A stretch of 64,000 bases of DNA from Sorlinia euscelidii (GTDB taxonomy: Bacteria > Pseudomonadota > Alphaproteobacteria > Acetobacterales > Acetobacteraceae): NCBI RefSeq assembly GCF_036452155.1, contig NZ_JAWJZY010000003.1. One strand, written 5' to 3'. Both the position numbers and the translations under genes were made by a program. Shown piece after piece: positions 19,273-28,849 of this stretch (position 1 is its first letter; every line of letters begins with the position of its first letter). Under the pieces are notes generated by a model. It did no database searches and was not told the DNA's origin. It saw only the letters and a program-made list of their open reading frames with translations.

Positions 19273-21844
19273 ATGTCTCTCAACTGGCTTCCTGCGCTCA
19301 GTTTGCCAAGGGATGTTCGCTTTTGCGCGGCTCAAGCCCCCCCGAACGCGGCCTGACCGCCCTCCTCGGACCTACGAATACCGGTAAAACCTGGTTCGCG
19401 CTGGAGCGCCTCATGGCTCATCCCGATGGAATGATCGGGTTCCCGCTGCGCCTGCTCGCGCGCGAAAATTACGAGAAGCTCGTGGCGGCAAAAGGGGTCG
19501 CGCACGTTGCGCTGGTAACGGGAGAGGAGAAAATCATCCCTCGCCAGGCACGCTGGTTCTCCTGCACCGTTGAGGCCATGCCGCGTGAACGCAGGATGAG
19601 CTTCGTCGCGATTGATGAGATCCAACTTTGTGCTGATCCAGAGCGCGGACATGTTTTCACCGATCGGCTCCTGAATTGCCGCGGCACGACGGAAACTTTG
19701 TTGCTCGGCGCCGACACAATACGGCCCATTCTCAAAACGCTTTTCCCCGAAATCAAAATCGAAATGAGGCCACGCCTCTCTTCTTTGAGCCATATCGGGC
19801 ACTTATCCCTGACCAAATTGCCGCCACGATCCGCCATCGTCGCTTTCTCCGTGCCTGAGGTTTACGCCATTGCGGATCTGTTGCGCCGTCGCCGGGGTGG
19901 CTGCGCCATTGTCATGGGGCAGCTTTCTCCGCAGACGCGCAACGCACAGGTGGCGTTGTTTCAGAATCGCGAAGTTGATTATCTTGTCGCAACAGACGCT
20001 ATCGGCATGGGCCTCAATATGGATGTTGATCATGTGGCTCTGGCCGCACGGCAAAAATTTGACGGGGCGCATTTCCGCAACTTGTCGCCGCATGAGCTGG
20101 CCCAGATCTTCGGGCGTGCGGGGCGCGGCCTCAAGGATGGGACGTTCGGTACGACGGAGAGCGCGCCCTCTCTCGCACCGGATCTCGTCCAGCAAATCGA
20201 AAACCATCATTTTGCGCCGCTGAAACACATTGTCTGGCGCAATGACGCGCTTGATTTCACCTCTATCGCCAGCTTGAAGCATTCTCTGGCGCGCCTTTCA
20301 CCGCATGGCGTCATGCGCCGCGGGCGTGAGGCCAGTGACGTCACCACGCTCCATGCGCTGACGCAATCACCATCCGTACTGTCATGGGCCACGACACGCG
20401 TGCAGGTGCGACGTCTTTGGGAAGTCTGTCAGATCCCCGATTTCAACCGACTTGGAGACATGTCGCACGCCCGGATATGTGAACAGCTTTTCCTCTCCCT
20501 CTCCAAGGAGGGGCGAGTCCCGCATGACTGGTTCGCAAAGCAGATCAAGCGCCTTGATAATATAGAGGGGATATTGATGCTTTGATGCATCGCCTGACAG
20601 CCATACGGCTTTGCGCCTACGTCGCAACGAAACGCGACTGGTATCCCCATAACGAACCATGGGAAAAAGTGACGCGCGCGGTCGAAACGGCCCTTTCAGA
20701 CGCTCTGCATGACAAACTCAGGGCGAAATATATCGACCGCATAGCCGCGACCTTCTCACGTCATTTACGGGACTCATCGTCGGGTCGCGCGCTTTCATCC
20801 ATCACTGCCGGCAGGAACCTCGTCATAGAGGGTCATCAAGTGGGTCAACTTCACGGGTTCGGCTTCACGCTGGATGCGAACCTGACCCATGAAGCGCGCC
20901 ATCTGGCTCAAAAGGCAGGACGCCGCGCCGTGATGCGCCATCTACCGACACGGGTGCAGGAAATTGAAAATTCCGAAGATGCAGCATTTTTGATCAATGT
21001 CTCTGCAGCCACGCTTCATTGGCGTGGTGAGATCATCGCCCGCCTCGCCCGAGGCAGCGCGCTTCTCAAGCCGGAGATCCGACTTATTTCCGGCGAGCTT
21101 GAGGAGCAGATTTTGAAAGAGCGTATTTTATCGCGTCTGAAACGCTCCCTTCACGCTCATCTTCGGCATCATCTCGCGCCGCTTTATCATATGGTGGAGG
21201 CCCTTGCCCCCTTCCCGGAAAAGCGGGCCTTGGCGCATCTGCTTGAAGAACATGCCGGAATCATCCCCACCAGCGCGCTTTCACATGGACTGGCGACAGC
21301 CCTGCGACGTGACCAGCCTGTGAAGGGCCTGGTGGCCGGCACGCGCGCGCTCTTCCTGCGGGATATGCTGCGCCCGAAGGCGGCGTCTCTGCGCTATATG
21401 CTGGTGGCGCTGCATCATGGATGGGACCTGCAAGGGTGGGATTACCAGCGCGTCTCCGTGCGGAGGGCTGAAGGTGCTGTTGCACAAGGTGTGGAGGTTG
21501 GATTTCTGCCCTCCGGGACCGTTCTTATAAGGATCGACATCGCAGAGAAGTGGATCGCGCGCCTGACTCGCGCAACCCGCGTGAAGGACGCTGCCCTTCC
21601 CGTCGGAATGGTCGAGGCGCTCGGCGTGAAGAGCAGCGATATTCCCGCCATCCTCAAATCATGGCGCTTTGCTTTCCGTAATGGGCACGCGCTGGCACCC
21701 GATCACTACGGTCCACCATCGCCCTTGATTTTACGCCGACGCCGCGCGATGAAGCCACTTCGAGGAAGGGCCCGGCCGCAACATATCGAGGATGGTGACC
21801 CAACGGGACCATTCGCAGCTTTACGTCATTGGCGAAAAACATGA
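19273..21844 (+). CDS. Suv3-type RNA/DNA helicase (frameshifted twice as sequenced)
   Basis: Two abutting frames (19323-20585 and 20582-21844) plus a short 5' segment make one helicase of about 857 residues, related to mitochondrial Suv3 and common in alphaproteobacteria. It has Walker A LLGPTNTGKTWFALE, a DEIQ box (FVAIDEIQLCADPERGHVF), VATDAIGMGLNMDVDHV and QIFGRAGRG. Adding one base to the G4 run at 20567-20570 yields IEGDIDALMHRLTAIR, linking the two halves. Adding one to the C7 run at 19337-19343 joins the upstream ATG at 19273 (MSLNWLPALSLPRD). In many alphaproteobacteria this gene precedes an S4-domain protein and fdxA; fdxA is present here and the S4 gene is not. Confidence 0.88.
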
Positions 21845-22212
21845 CGGGTCGGGGCGCATCAGCGCTTCGCCATGATCCGGTGATGCTGACGAAAGGTTAA
21901 TTCACGATGGAAGACTGTGATTCGGTCAGATTACCGGATCCGTCACGGCGTGCGGTCATAATACCGACTGTCTTCAGACGCCGTGAAATGGCTTTTTATC
22001 GCGCTTTCAAGCCGGAAGGCTGGTGTCGACATGGCGGCGGGAATGCCACATGTTTTGCTGTAAAACGGTAAAATGACCGGATCAGCTCTTGCATATCGGT
22101 CATTGAAGCGATTATTTGCCTGATGGAAAATCACATTTACCGCCCGATTGCGACGTTCAAACGTCGCTATCGCCTCAAGGCGATCTGCTCGGCTCATTGA
22201 TCGGAGAAGTTT
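21845..22212. other. Intergenic region between helicase and fdxA
   Basis: About 370 bases with no gene recognised. The S4-domain RNA-binding protein often found at this position is not visible in any frame. The region ends with the GGAGAAG ribosome binding site of fdxA. Confidence 0.55.
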
Positions 22213-22545
22213 ATGGCCTATGTGGTCACTGAAAACTGCATTCGCTGCAAATATACGGATTGCGTTGAAGTCTGTCCCGTGGATTGCTTTTACGCGGGCG
22301 AGAATTTTCTCGTCATCAATCCCGATGAATGTATCGATTGCGGCGTCTGTGAGCCCGAATGCCCTGCCGAGGCGATTGTCCCTGATAGTGATGGCAATGC
22401 GGCGGCCTGGCTTGAGATCAATACCAAGTATGCCGCACTCTGGCCCAATATGACGCGTAAAATCGCGCCCATGCCGGATGCGGATGAGTGGAACAATAAA
22501 CTGGGCAAGGCCGACATGCTCTCGCCCGAGCCGCATAAAGACTGA
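22213..22545 (+). CDS. fdxA: 7Fe ferredoxin FdxA ([3Fe-4S][4Fe-4S])
   Basis: This 110-residue ferredoxin begins MAYVVTENCIRCKYTDCVEVCPVDCF, split between the first cluster ligands, and continues with DECIDCGVCEPECPAEAI for the second. The cysteine pattern of the first motif, with a seven-residue insertion, is that of FdxA-type 7Fe ferredoxins, small cytosolic electron carriers. The C-terminal helix region (WLEINTKYAALWPNMT) is also typical. GGAGAAG precedes the ATG. In related genomes carD usually follows; here a terminator follows immediately. Confidence 0.97.
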   Translation: MAYVVTENCIRCKYTDCVEVCPVDCFYAGENFLVINPDECIDCGVCEPECPAEAIVPDSDGNAAAWLEINTKYAALWPNMTRKIAPMPDADEWNNKLGKADMLSPEPHKD

Positions 22546-22570
22546 GTTTCCTTTCCGGACTCCTTCGAAG

Positions 22571-22619
22571 GCCCGCTGATATCGGCTGTTTTTCGGCCTT
22601 GTCAGCGGGCTTTGTTTTT
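22571..22619 (+). terminator. Rho-independent terminator after fdxA
   Basis: GCCCGCTGA (22571-22579) pairs with TCAGCGGGC (22602-22610), followed by TTTGTTTTT. The stem begins 26 nt after the fdxA stop. Confidence 0.9.
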
Positions 22620-22735
22620 ACGTGACATCGGGCGCGCATCAAAGTGTCGGGAGGGTGCGACATGCCTGCCGCGCCCACCACGCTGAAACGCTCTCGAAAT
22701 GCGGTGCGACGTTAACTGCGAAAAAAGCCGCCAAG

Positions 22736-22770
22736 GCAAAAAAAAGCCGACGGCGTGAACCGTCGGCTTT
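22736..22770 (-). terminator. Rho-independent terminator of the cyo operon
   Basis: AAAGCCGACGG and CCGTCGGCTTT flank a 6-nt loop. On the minus strand the stem is followed by an uninterrupted T-run (plus-strand A-run at 22738-22745), about 45 nt past the cyoD stop. Confidence 0.9.
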
Positions 22771-22811
22771 GATTTTTCACAGCATGAGAACATGCTGCAA
22801 ATCTCGGTCGG

Positions 22812-23147
22812 TTACCGCGACATCATGTTAACAGCAACGTCATGCATGATGAAGATCGTCCCACCGATAAAGAAGATCAGGCACATGATCGCGAAAAGAA
22901 ACGAGACCGTGTTCCATGCCTGGCTTGAGCTGCCATTCATGTGCAGGAAAAACACCACATGGACGAAAACCTGAATGGCGGCGAGCGCGGCGATGATCGC
23001 TACCGTCGCGACGGGCGATAATTGGTGCATCATGACCGCAGCGAAAGCCGCAACGGTCAGGATGGCGGCGAGGATAAAGCCCACGATGTAAGAGGCAAAA
23101 GTACCGTGAGACTCACCTTCCGCCGTTTGGATATGTGCATTGCTCAT
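22812..23147 (-). CDS. cyoD: Cytochrome bo3 quinol oxidase subunit IV
   Basis: This 111-residue subunit has three membrane helices (starting ASYIVGFILAAILTVAAF, then VATVAIIAALAAIQVFVHVVFFLHMN, then VSFLFAIMCLIFFIGGTIFIM). QVFVHVVFFLHMN is the conserved core of CyoD. Subunit IV assists assembly of the quinol oxidase. The ATG at 23147 overlaps the cyoC stop by one base (TGATG); a longer frame upstream is antisense overlap with cyoC. It is the last gene of the operon; no cyoE follows. Confidence 0.95.
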   Translation of the reverse strand: MSNAHIQTAEGESHGTFASYIVGFILAAILTVAAFAAVMMHQLSPVATVAIIAALAAIQVFVHVVFFLHMNGSSSQAWNTVSFLFAIMCLIFFIGGTIFIMHDVAVNMMSR

Positions 23148-23755
23148 CAGACTACACTCATCAGATAGACAAAGGTGAATACGCAGATCCAGACAATGTC
23201 GAGAAAGTGCCAGAAGAGACTCAGGCACTGAAGCTTGCCAAGATAACGTGTCGTGAAGGCCTGCGCGCTGAAAGACTGAACGATCATCACGATGATCCAG
23301 ATCAGACCGACAGTCACATGCAGGCCATGGGTCGCCACAAGCGTGAAGAATGCGGAGAGGAACGCGCTGCGGTCAGGACCCGCGCCATTCGCAATCAGCT
23401 CCATGAACTCACGCACTTCCAGGAAAATAAACCCGGCACCCAGAAGAGCCGTGACAATAAGCCAGGAAACCAGCCCGGCACGGTTTTTGGCGTGCGCACA
23501 CAGGGCGCCGAACCCGAAGGTGATGGAGCTAAGCAGGAGGAGAGCCGTCTCGATCCCTACACCGGTCAGATCGAAAAGCTCATGCCCGGTAGGTCCCCCG
23601 GCAAAAGCGTTCCGCATGACCGCGAATGAGGCGAAGAGCGTGCCGAACAGCACGCAATCCGTCATGATGTAGATCCAGAACCCGAAGACAACAGGCGAGC
23701 TGTGGCCTTCGTGCTCATGCGCCGCGTGGTGCGGCGAAGCTATTTCAGATGACAT
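23147..23755 (-). CDS. cyoC: Cytochrome bo3 quinol oxidase subunit III
   Basis: This 202-residue subunit has five predicted membrane helices. The start of the first, FGFWIYIMTDCVLFGTLFA, and the conserved THGLHVTVGLIWIIVM and FWHFLDIVWICVFTFVYLM segments are diagnostic for the haem-copper oxidase subunit III family, and the five-helix length marks the quinol oxidase form. It lies 3 nt downstream of cyoB and overlaps cyoD by one base. Confidence 0.97.
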   Translation of the reverse strand: MSSEIASPHHAAHEHEGHSSPVVFGFWIYIMTDCVLFGTLFASFAVMRNAFAGGPTGHELFDLTGVGIETALLLLSSITFGFGALCAHAKNRAGLVSWLIVTALLGAGFIFLEVREFMELIANGAGPDRSAFLSAFFTLVATHGLHVTVGLIWIIVMIVQSFSAQAFTTRYLGKLQCLSLFWHFLDIVWICVFTFVYLMSVV

Positions 23756-23758
23756 GAT

Positions 23759-25750
23759 TTAACTCTCCCCGTGAGCTGCTGTGAGCGAGCGGGTATATGC
23801 TTCCTGATCACGTTCAATTTCGCTGACAGGGACATAGTAATCCACATCGGTCTGGAAGCTGCGAACGATCACTGTGACAATGATGGCGAGCAGACTGACG
23901 GCAACCAGCCAGAAGATGCTCCAGACAAAGGCGAAGCCAAAGATCGCTGCAAATACACCGATAACGAAGCCGGAAGCCGTATTTTTCGGCATATGGATCG
24001 GGACGATGGGTTTGAGCTCAATGCTGCGACGGCCGCTCTGCTTCTCAGCATGGTAGGTGTCGATGCCGTAAATTTCCGGCTCAACCGCGAAGTTATAGGC
24101 AGGCGGCGGAGATGAGACGGACCACTCAAGCGTACGTCCACCCCATGGGTCACCCGTATAATCGATGTTCTCCGGCTTATTGCGGTCACGTATGGAGACG
24201 TAAATCTGCACAAGCTGGGAAACAACGCCACAGGCGATCAGGGCCACACCGAAAGCGGCGATCAGCATCTGAACATGCCAGTCAGGATTGTCATAATGGT
24301 TCAGACGGCGCGTCATCCCCTCGAAGCCTGCAATATAAAGCGGCACGAAGGCGAAGAAGAACCCGAAGAACCAGAACCAGAATGCAGCCTTGCCCCAGCT
24401 GGCATTCAGTTTGAAACCGAATACTTTCGGGAACCAGAAATTCATTCCGGCAACATAGCCGAAATAAACACCGCCAATGATCACGTTATGAAAATGCGCA
24501 ACCAGGAAGAGCGAGTTATGCAGGATGAAATCCGCCGCCGGCATGGCGAGCATGACACCCGTCATACCACCGATTGAGAAGACGACGACAAAGCCCAGCA
24601 CCCAATACATGGTGACATCGAAATGGACGCGCCCCTTATACATGGTGAACATCCAGTTAAAGATCTTCACACCCGTTGGCACGGCAATGATCATCGTTGC
24701 CACGCCGAAGAAGGCGTTGACATTCGGCCCCGCACCCATCGTGAAGAAGTGATGCACCCACACAATGAGGGACAGGAAGCCAATCGCAACTGTGGCCCAG
24801 ACCATCACACGATAACCGAAGAGCGGCTTGCGCGAGAAGGTCGAAACGATTTCAGAATAAATACCGAATGCGGGCAGAACGAGGATGTAAACCTCAGGAT
24901 GGCCCCAGGTCCAGATCAGGCTGACATAGAGCTGCGCACTGCCGCCCCCGTCATTGGTGAAGAAATGCATGCCGAGATAGCGGTCGAGCGTGAGCTCGGC
25001 AATCGCAACGGTCAGCACGGGGAAGGTCGCAAGCACGAGGATCATCGTGACCAGCACCGTCCAGGTGAAGACAGGCATCTGCATCATGCCCATGCCCGGC
25101 GCACGCATTTTAAGGATGGTGGTGAAGAAATTCACACCCGTCATCAAAGTGGCCACGCCGGATATCTGGATCGCCCAGATATAATAATCCACACCAACCC
25201 CGGGGCTAAACTGCGCCTCGGAGAGCGGGGGATAGATCACCCAGCCACATTGCGCAAACTCACCGATAAACAATGAGATGTTGATCAGCACCGCACTGAT
25301 GGTCGTCAGCCAGAAACTGAGCGAGTTGAGGAACGGGAAAGCCACGTCGCGCGCGCCAATCTGCAGCGGAACGATGATATTGACCAGCCCCACCATGAAG
25401 GCCATCGCCATGAAAAAAATCATGATCGTGCCGTGCGCGGTGAAAATCTGGTCATAATGATGTGGCGGGAGGTAACCCGGATTGCCCTTATAAGCCAGGG
25501 CGAGCTGGGAGCGCATCATCACCGCATCCGCAAAACCGCGGAACAGCATGACGAGGGCCAGGACGATATACATCACGCCCAGACGTTTATGGTCGACCGA
25601 GGTCAGCCATTCACGCCAGAGATACCCCCATTTGCCGAACCAGGTAATCAGACCCAGCACCAGCGCGCCGACGATCACAACGCCCGCGAACGTGCCCACC
25701 AGAATGGGCACGTCCAGGGGTATTGCTGATAAGCTTAATTTTCCTAACAT
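23759..25750 (-). CDS. cyoB: Cytochrome bo3 quinol oxidase subunit I
   Basis: This 663-residue subunit is the catalytic core of the proton-pumping quinol oxidase that reduces oxygen to water at a haem-copper centre. Copper B and haem ligands are seen in FTAHGTIMIFFMAM, WTWGHPEVYILVLPAFG (His-Tyr pair), VWVHHFFTMGAG and FLVAHFHNVIIGG. The length (about 660) fits CyoB rather than cytochrome c oxidase. In acetic acid bacteria this enzyme terminates the short respiratory chain fed by PQQ and flavin dehydrogenases at the periplasmic face. It starts 5 nt after cyoA. Whether the high-spin haem is o or a cannot be read from the sequence. Confidence 0.98.
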   Translation of the reverse strand: MLGKLSLSAIPLDVPILVGTFAGVVIVGALVLGLITWFGKWGYLWREWLTSVDHKRLGVMYIVLALVMLFRGFADAVMMRSQLALAYKGNPGYLPPHHYDQIFTAHGTIMIFFMAMAFMVGLVNIIVPLQIGARDVAFPFLNSLSFWLTTISAVLINISLFIGEFAQCGWVIYPPLSEAQFSPGVGVDYYIWAIQISGVATLMTGVNFFTTILKMRAPGMGMMQMPVFTWTVLVTMILVLATFPVLTVAIAELTLDRYLGMHFFTNDGGGSAQLYVSLIWTWGHPEVYILVLPAFGIYSEIVSTFSRKPLFGYRVMVWATVAIGFLSLIVWVHHFFTMGAGPNVNAFFGVATMIIAVPTGVKIFNWMFTMYKGRVHFDVTMYWVLGFVVVFSIGGMTGVMLAMPAADFILHNSLFLVAHFHNVIIGGVYFGYVAGMNFWFPKVFGFKLNASWGKAAFWFWFFGFFFAFVPLYIAGFEGMTRRLNHYDNPDWHVQMLIAAFGVALIACGVVSQLVQIYVSIRDRNKPENIDYTGDPWGGRTLEWSVSSPPPAYNFAVEPEIYGIDTYHAEKQSGRRSIELKPIVPIHMPKNTASGFVIGVFAAIFGFAFVWSIFWLVAVSLLAIIVTVIVRSFQTDVDYYVPVSEIERDQEAYTRSLTAAHGES

Positions 25751-25755
25751 AGCCC

Positions 25756-26682
25756 TTATTCCTTCATCTGCGCTTCAGACGGTGCGGGCTGCATGTGCAT
25801 CATCTGACCTGTCGATTTATTCATGACCAAACCGTTATTATATTTGGCCACGATGCCATCGAAGAGGCTTGGCTGCACACGCCCGTAATAAGTGACCGGC
25901 GCAGCCTGCTGCGGTGCGGCCACATCCGGGTAAGTGCTGCTGTCCAGCGCGTTGGGAGACTGCTTGACCTTCTCGACCCAGGCGTCGAAGTCACCGTCAT
26001 TCATGGCGAGAGCGCGGAAACGCATATCCGAGAAGCCCGCGCCCGTATAATTGGAGGCCTGCCCGAGATAATCCCCCGGCGCATCGGCCAGAAGATGAAG
26101 CTGCGTCTGCATGCCCGCCATGGCGTAAACCTGCGACCCCAGTCTCGGGATAAAGAATGACGTCATCACGGCATCCGATGTGATCAGGAAGTTGATCGGC
26201 CGATCCACCGGAATGGCAAGCTGATTAATGGCTGCAACGCCTTGATCAGGGTAAATGAAGAGCCACTTCCAGTCGAGCGCGACGACTTCAACATTAAGCG
26301 GTTTGCGTGAGGGATCAGAGGCTGTCAGCTTGCGATACGGGTCGTAATAATAGCTGCTCCAGACGCAGACAACACCGAGTATGAGGATCACGACCGCCGG
26401 AATGCCCCAGACGAAACATTCAATTTTCGTTGAGTGATCCCAGGTCGGTAGATACTCTGCCTTGGTGTTCGACTCGCGATACTTCCACGCGAAGAAGAGT
26501 GTCATGATGATGACCGGTATAATGATGCAGAGCATCACACCCATCTCTAGCAACATGACGTCACGGTTCCCGCGGCCGACAGGGCCTCGCGGGTCGAGAA
26601 GATCAAGCGTACAGCCTGATAACAAAAGCGCCGGAACCAGCGGCATCAACCGCTTGAATTTCAGCAAGATTTCCTTGGTCAT
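25756..26682 (-). CDS. cyoA: Cytochrome bo3 quinol oxidase subunit II (lipoprotein)
   Basis: This 308-residue subunit begins with a lipoprotein signal (VPALLLSGCTL, lipobox Cys near residue 24), followed by two membrane helices and a periplasmic cupredoxin-like domain. The CuA ligands of cytochrome c oxidase are absent, as expected for a quinol oxidase, while the VVALDWKWLFIYPDQG and SFFIPRLGSQVYAMAGM blocks are conserved. It is the first gene of cyoABCD, with a 630-nt upstream gap that carries an FNR-like palindrome. Confidence 0.97.
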   Translation of the reverse strand: MTKEILLKFKRLMPLVPALLLSGCTLDLLDPRGPVGRGNRDVMLLEMGVMLCIIIPVIIMTLFFAWKYRESNTKAEYLPTWDHSTKIECFVWGIPAVVILILGVVCVWSSYYYDPYRKLTASDPSRKPLNVEVVALDWKWLFIYPDQGVAAINQLAIPVDRPINFLITSDAVMTSFFIPRLGSQVYAMAGMQTQLHLLADAPGDYLGQASNYTGAGFSDMRFRALAMNDGDFDAWVEKVKQSPNALDSSTYPDVAAPQQAAPVTYYGRVQPSLFDGIVAKYNNGLVMNKSTGQMMHMQPAPSEAQMKE

Positions 26683-27164
26683 TGTTTGCCCCGTTTGTTG
26701 AAGCGACCGTCAAACCGCTTAACATTCTGACAAGGCACTATTTGGAAATCGCAACCCGACTCACCAAAAAATTCCCATCGTTGAGAGAATGACATATCGA
26801 TCTGCTCTCTTCCCGACCGGCTTTTCCGCCTCTGACTGAAACCCGGATAATGTGCCGAAAAACCGCGATCCCGTTAAAGGACCGTGATGGATCGGCAACC
26901 GTGTCTCACGGCCAGACTGCGCTTTGCGGCGTAAAGCCCCTGCCAAAATGCTTCACTTCGAAGGACCTACCCGCTCTTACCGAAAAGCGCACCGGTAAGG
27001 TGGATAACGTCCCGCCATGCCGGACCTCGTGTCCTGGCTACGGCTATGTGTTAAATCTGTAACGCTCGATTTTGCAAGCATTACGAAACAAGGCGAAAAT
27101 GTGTCCTGCACACGCAAATGTCAACGGAAAGCTGAATTCCGGCATTTCTCTAACATTTTTCAAG

Positions 27165-27178
27165 ATGATTTAGATCAA
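27165..27178. promoter_or_regulatory. Candidate FNR/FixK-type binding site
   Basis: ATGAT-TTAG-ATCAA matches the FNR consensus TTGAT-N4-ATCAA at nine of ten positions. It lies about 485 nt upstream of cyoA in a locally AT-rich stretch. In E. coli FNR represses cyo under low oxygen; the same logic here is inference, and the distance is long. Confidence 0.4.
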
Positions 27179-27244
27179 ATGGTAGAATTTTTTTTGGCCT
27201 GTCATGTAAATCGGCAACGATAAACGGACCGCATCCGTCCACTT

Positions 27245-27270
27245 AAAAAAACGCGACCGTTTCCGGCCGC
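27245..27270 (-). terminator. Rho-independent terminator of the BI-1 family gene
   Basis: On the minus strand GCGGCCG-GAAA-CGGTCGC forms a 7-bp stem with a GAAA tetraloop, followed after one base pair by seven T residues (plus-strand A-run 27245-27251). Confidence 0.85.
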
Positions 27271-27313
27271 GCTCCGCTGTAGAAATATTACGGAATGTTA
27301 ATTCAGCTGCAAT

Positions 27314-28086
27314 CTATTGCCGCCGCACCCCGATGAATTGTAAGAGAAAGACAAAGAGGTTCACAAAATTAAGGTAAAGCGACAATGCGTCGTAAACACT
27401 ATATTTACCGAGATCAGCAGTGCCGGAATATTGCGTATAATAAGCGTAGGTCGCCCGAATGCGCTGGGTATCGTAAGCCGTGAGCAAGGTAAAGATCAGA
27501 ACACCGGCGACATTGATCCCGAAATTCAGGCCCGAACTGTGAATGAAGATCTGCGCAATGGAGGCGAGGATCAGACCAATCAGTCCCATAAAAAGAAATG
27601 ACCCCATTGAGGCCAGGCTGCGCCGTGTCGTGTAACCCCATAGCGACATGGCGAGGAAAGTCGCAGCGCTGATTGCGAACGCGCGTGCGATCGAGCCCCC
27701 TCATATCGAAGCAGAATGCTCGAGAGACAGGCGCCCATCGAGGCGCTGTATATAATGAAGAGCGTCTGGACCGTTTCACGGGAGAATCGGTTTACGCCTG
27801 CAGAAAGCACGAAAACAAAGATGAGCGGCAGAAAGACGACGCCCCACCCCAGAAGTGTCGGCGAGGTGACGATCTGCCCGTCAACCTGCATGGCGGTTGC
27901 GTAAAAATAATCGCGTAGCGGCGTTTCAGCGATAAGGTAGGCGACGGCGGCTGAAATCAGCAATCCGAGTGCCATCCAATTGTAAATACGCAACATATAG
28001 GCGCGGAGGCCGTTATCCATCACGTCCGCGCTGCTGACCCCAACCCCTGATACAGGGCCTCCGGATCCATTGGGTATGAAAGCCAT
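27314..28086 (-). CDS. BI-1/YccA family membrane protein (frameshifted as sequenced)
   Basis: Frames 27580-28086 and 27314-27649 form one protein of about 257 residues with seven hydrophobic segments, typical of the Bax inhibitor-1 / YbhL family. The N-terminus has NGLRAYMLRIYNWMALGLLISA, split over the first helix; the C-terminus has LLTAYDTQRIRATYAYY and LYLNFVNLFVFLLQFIG. The frame changes after SSILLRYEG: one additional base in the C5 run at 27696-27700 gives GGSIARAFAISAATFLAMSL and joins both parts. Some family members act as calcium leak channels; the bacterial role is unsettled. Confidence 0.88.
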
Positions 28087-28263
28087 GATATCCTTTCCTG
28101 GAACCAGTCACATCTGGTTGATCAGACTAGAATGTGGCATCTTCCATGCAATAATCAAGTCTCAGCTGTAAGTCCTTCCGCCATGGAAAGCTTAAACTGA
28201 TTATGCGCCCCCCTTCATTTCTGAAAAATTACGCTCAACCTCGGCGAAGAGAGAGTACGGCAA

Positions 28264-28839
28264 ATGAGACTGACCGTCGCAATCCCTGCAGATCCCGCGC
28301 TTCAGCGAAGCCTTTCATCCTTTCACGCCAGCGCGCCACATATTGAATGGGTTGAGGCGAATCAGTGCTTCCTCACGGTGCGTGAACTGGGCACCATCAC
28401 AGACATTGACGTGCTTGATGCGCTCGATCTCGAGTTATTGCGCATTGCGCCGCGCGACCTGGGAGTCAATTTCACCGGATTGACGATTGAACCACAAGGA
28501 TTGACAGACGCCATTTATCTCGAGGTTGCGCCCGACGACCCCCTTACGAACTTTCGCACTAAAATCGAGAATGCGACCCGACGCAGCGGGCACAAGCTCG
28601 AGAAACGCCGTTATCGACCGCGCCTGCGTTTGGGCCAGGCGAAAACCTCTCTCCGCGCCCAAACCATTCTCTGGACTCAAAAGATGAATCTCGAGATTTG
28701 CGGCAAGATGCATGTTGACCGCTTCTGCCTTCTTGAAATGCGCGGCGATGCCAGTCAGCTATGGTGGGAAACATGTGAGGATTACCCGCTCAGCCACTAT
28801 CACGCCCCGGTGGCGGCCTGGAAAACATCCTATTTATAG
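28264..28839 (+). CDS. ThpR/LigT-like 2H phosphoesterase with both HxTx motifs degraded
   Basis: This 191-residue protein has the length and layout of RNA 2',3'-cyclic phosphodiesterase (ThpR): MRLTVAIP start, an N-terminal HxTx position, a middle beta region and a second HxTx position after a basic strand. The first motif reads CFLTVRELG (residues 35-43), where relatives have HLTLRFLG, so Phe36 replaces the catalytic His. The second reads YRPRLRLG (117-124), with Arg120 and Arg122 in place of His and Thr. The reading frame is intact, so this is substitution rather than a frameshift. It is probably inactive as a phosphoesterase, yet kept open. It converges on the MprF-like gene 10 nt away. 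Confidence 0.7.
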   Translation: MRLTVAIPADPALQRSLSSFHASAPHIEWVEANQCFLTVRELGTITDIDVLDALDLELLRIAPRDLGVNFTGLTIEPQGLTDAIYLEVAPDDPLTNFRTKIENATRRSGHKLEKRRYRPRLRLGQAKTSLRAQTILWTQKMNLEICGKMHVDRFCLLEMRGDASQLWWETCEDYPLSHYHAPVAAWKTSYL

Positions 28840-28849
28840 CTACCCGATT

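Larger units (their letters stand above)
26683..27313. other. Long intergenic region upstream of cyoA
   Basis: About 630 bases without a recognised gene; the small frames in it have no homology I can see. It should contain the cyo promoter. It also holds an FNR-like site and the terminator of the BI-1 gene at its right end. Confidence 0.6.

Noticed and set aside
20582..21844. A separate second helicase-associated gene with an ATGA overlap
   Set aside because: The apparent overlap is created by a missing G in a G4 run; the repaired frame reads straight through conserved helicase sequence.
24623..25276. 217-codon plus-strand frame inside cyoB
   Set aside because: His/Arg-rich antisense of a conserved membrane protein; a typical shadow of GC-rich coding DNA.
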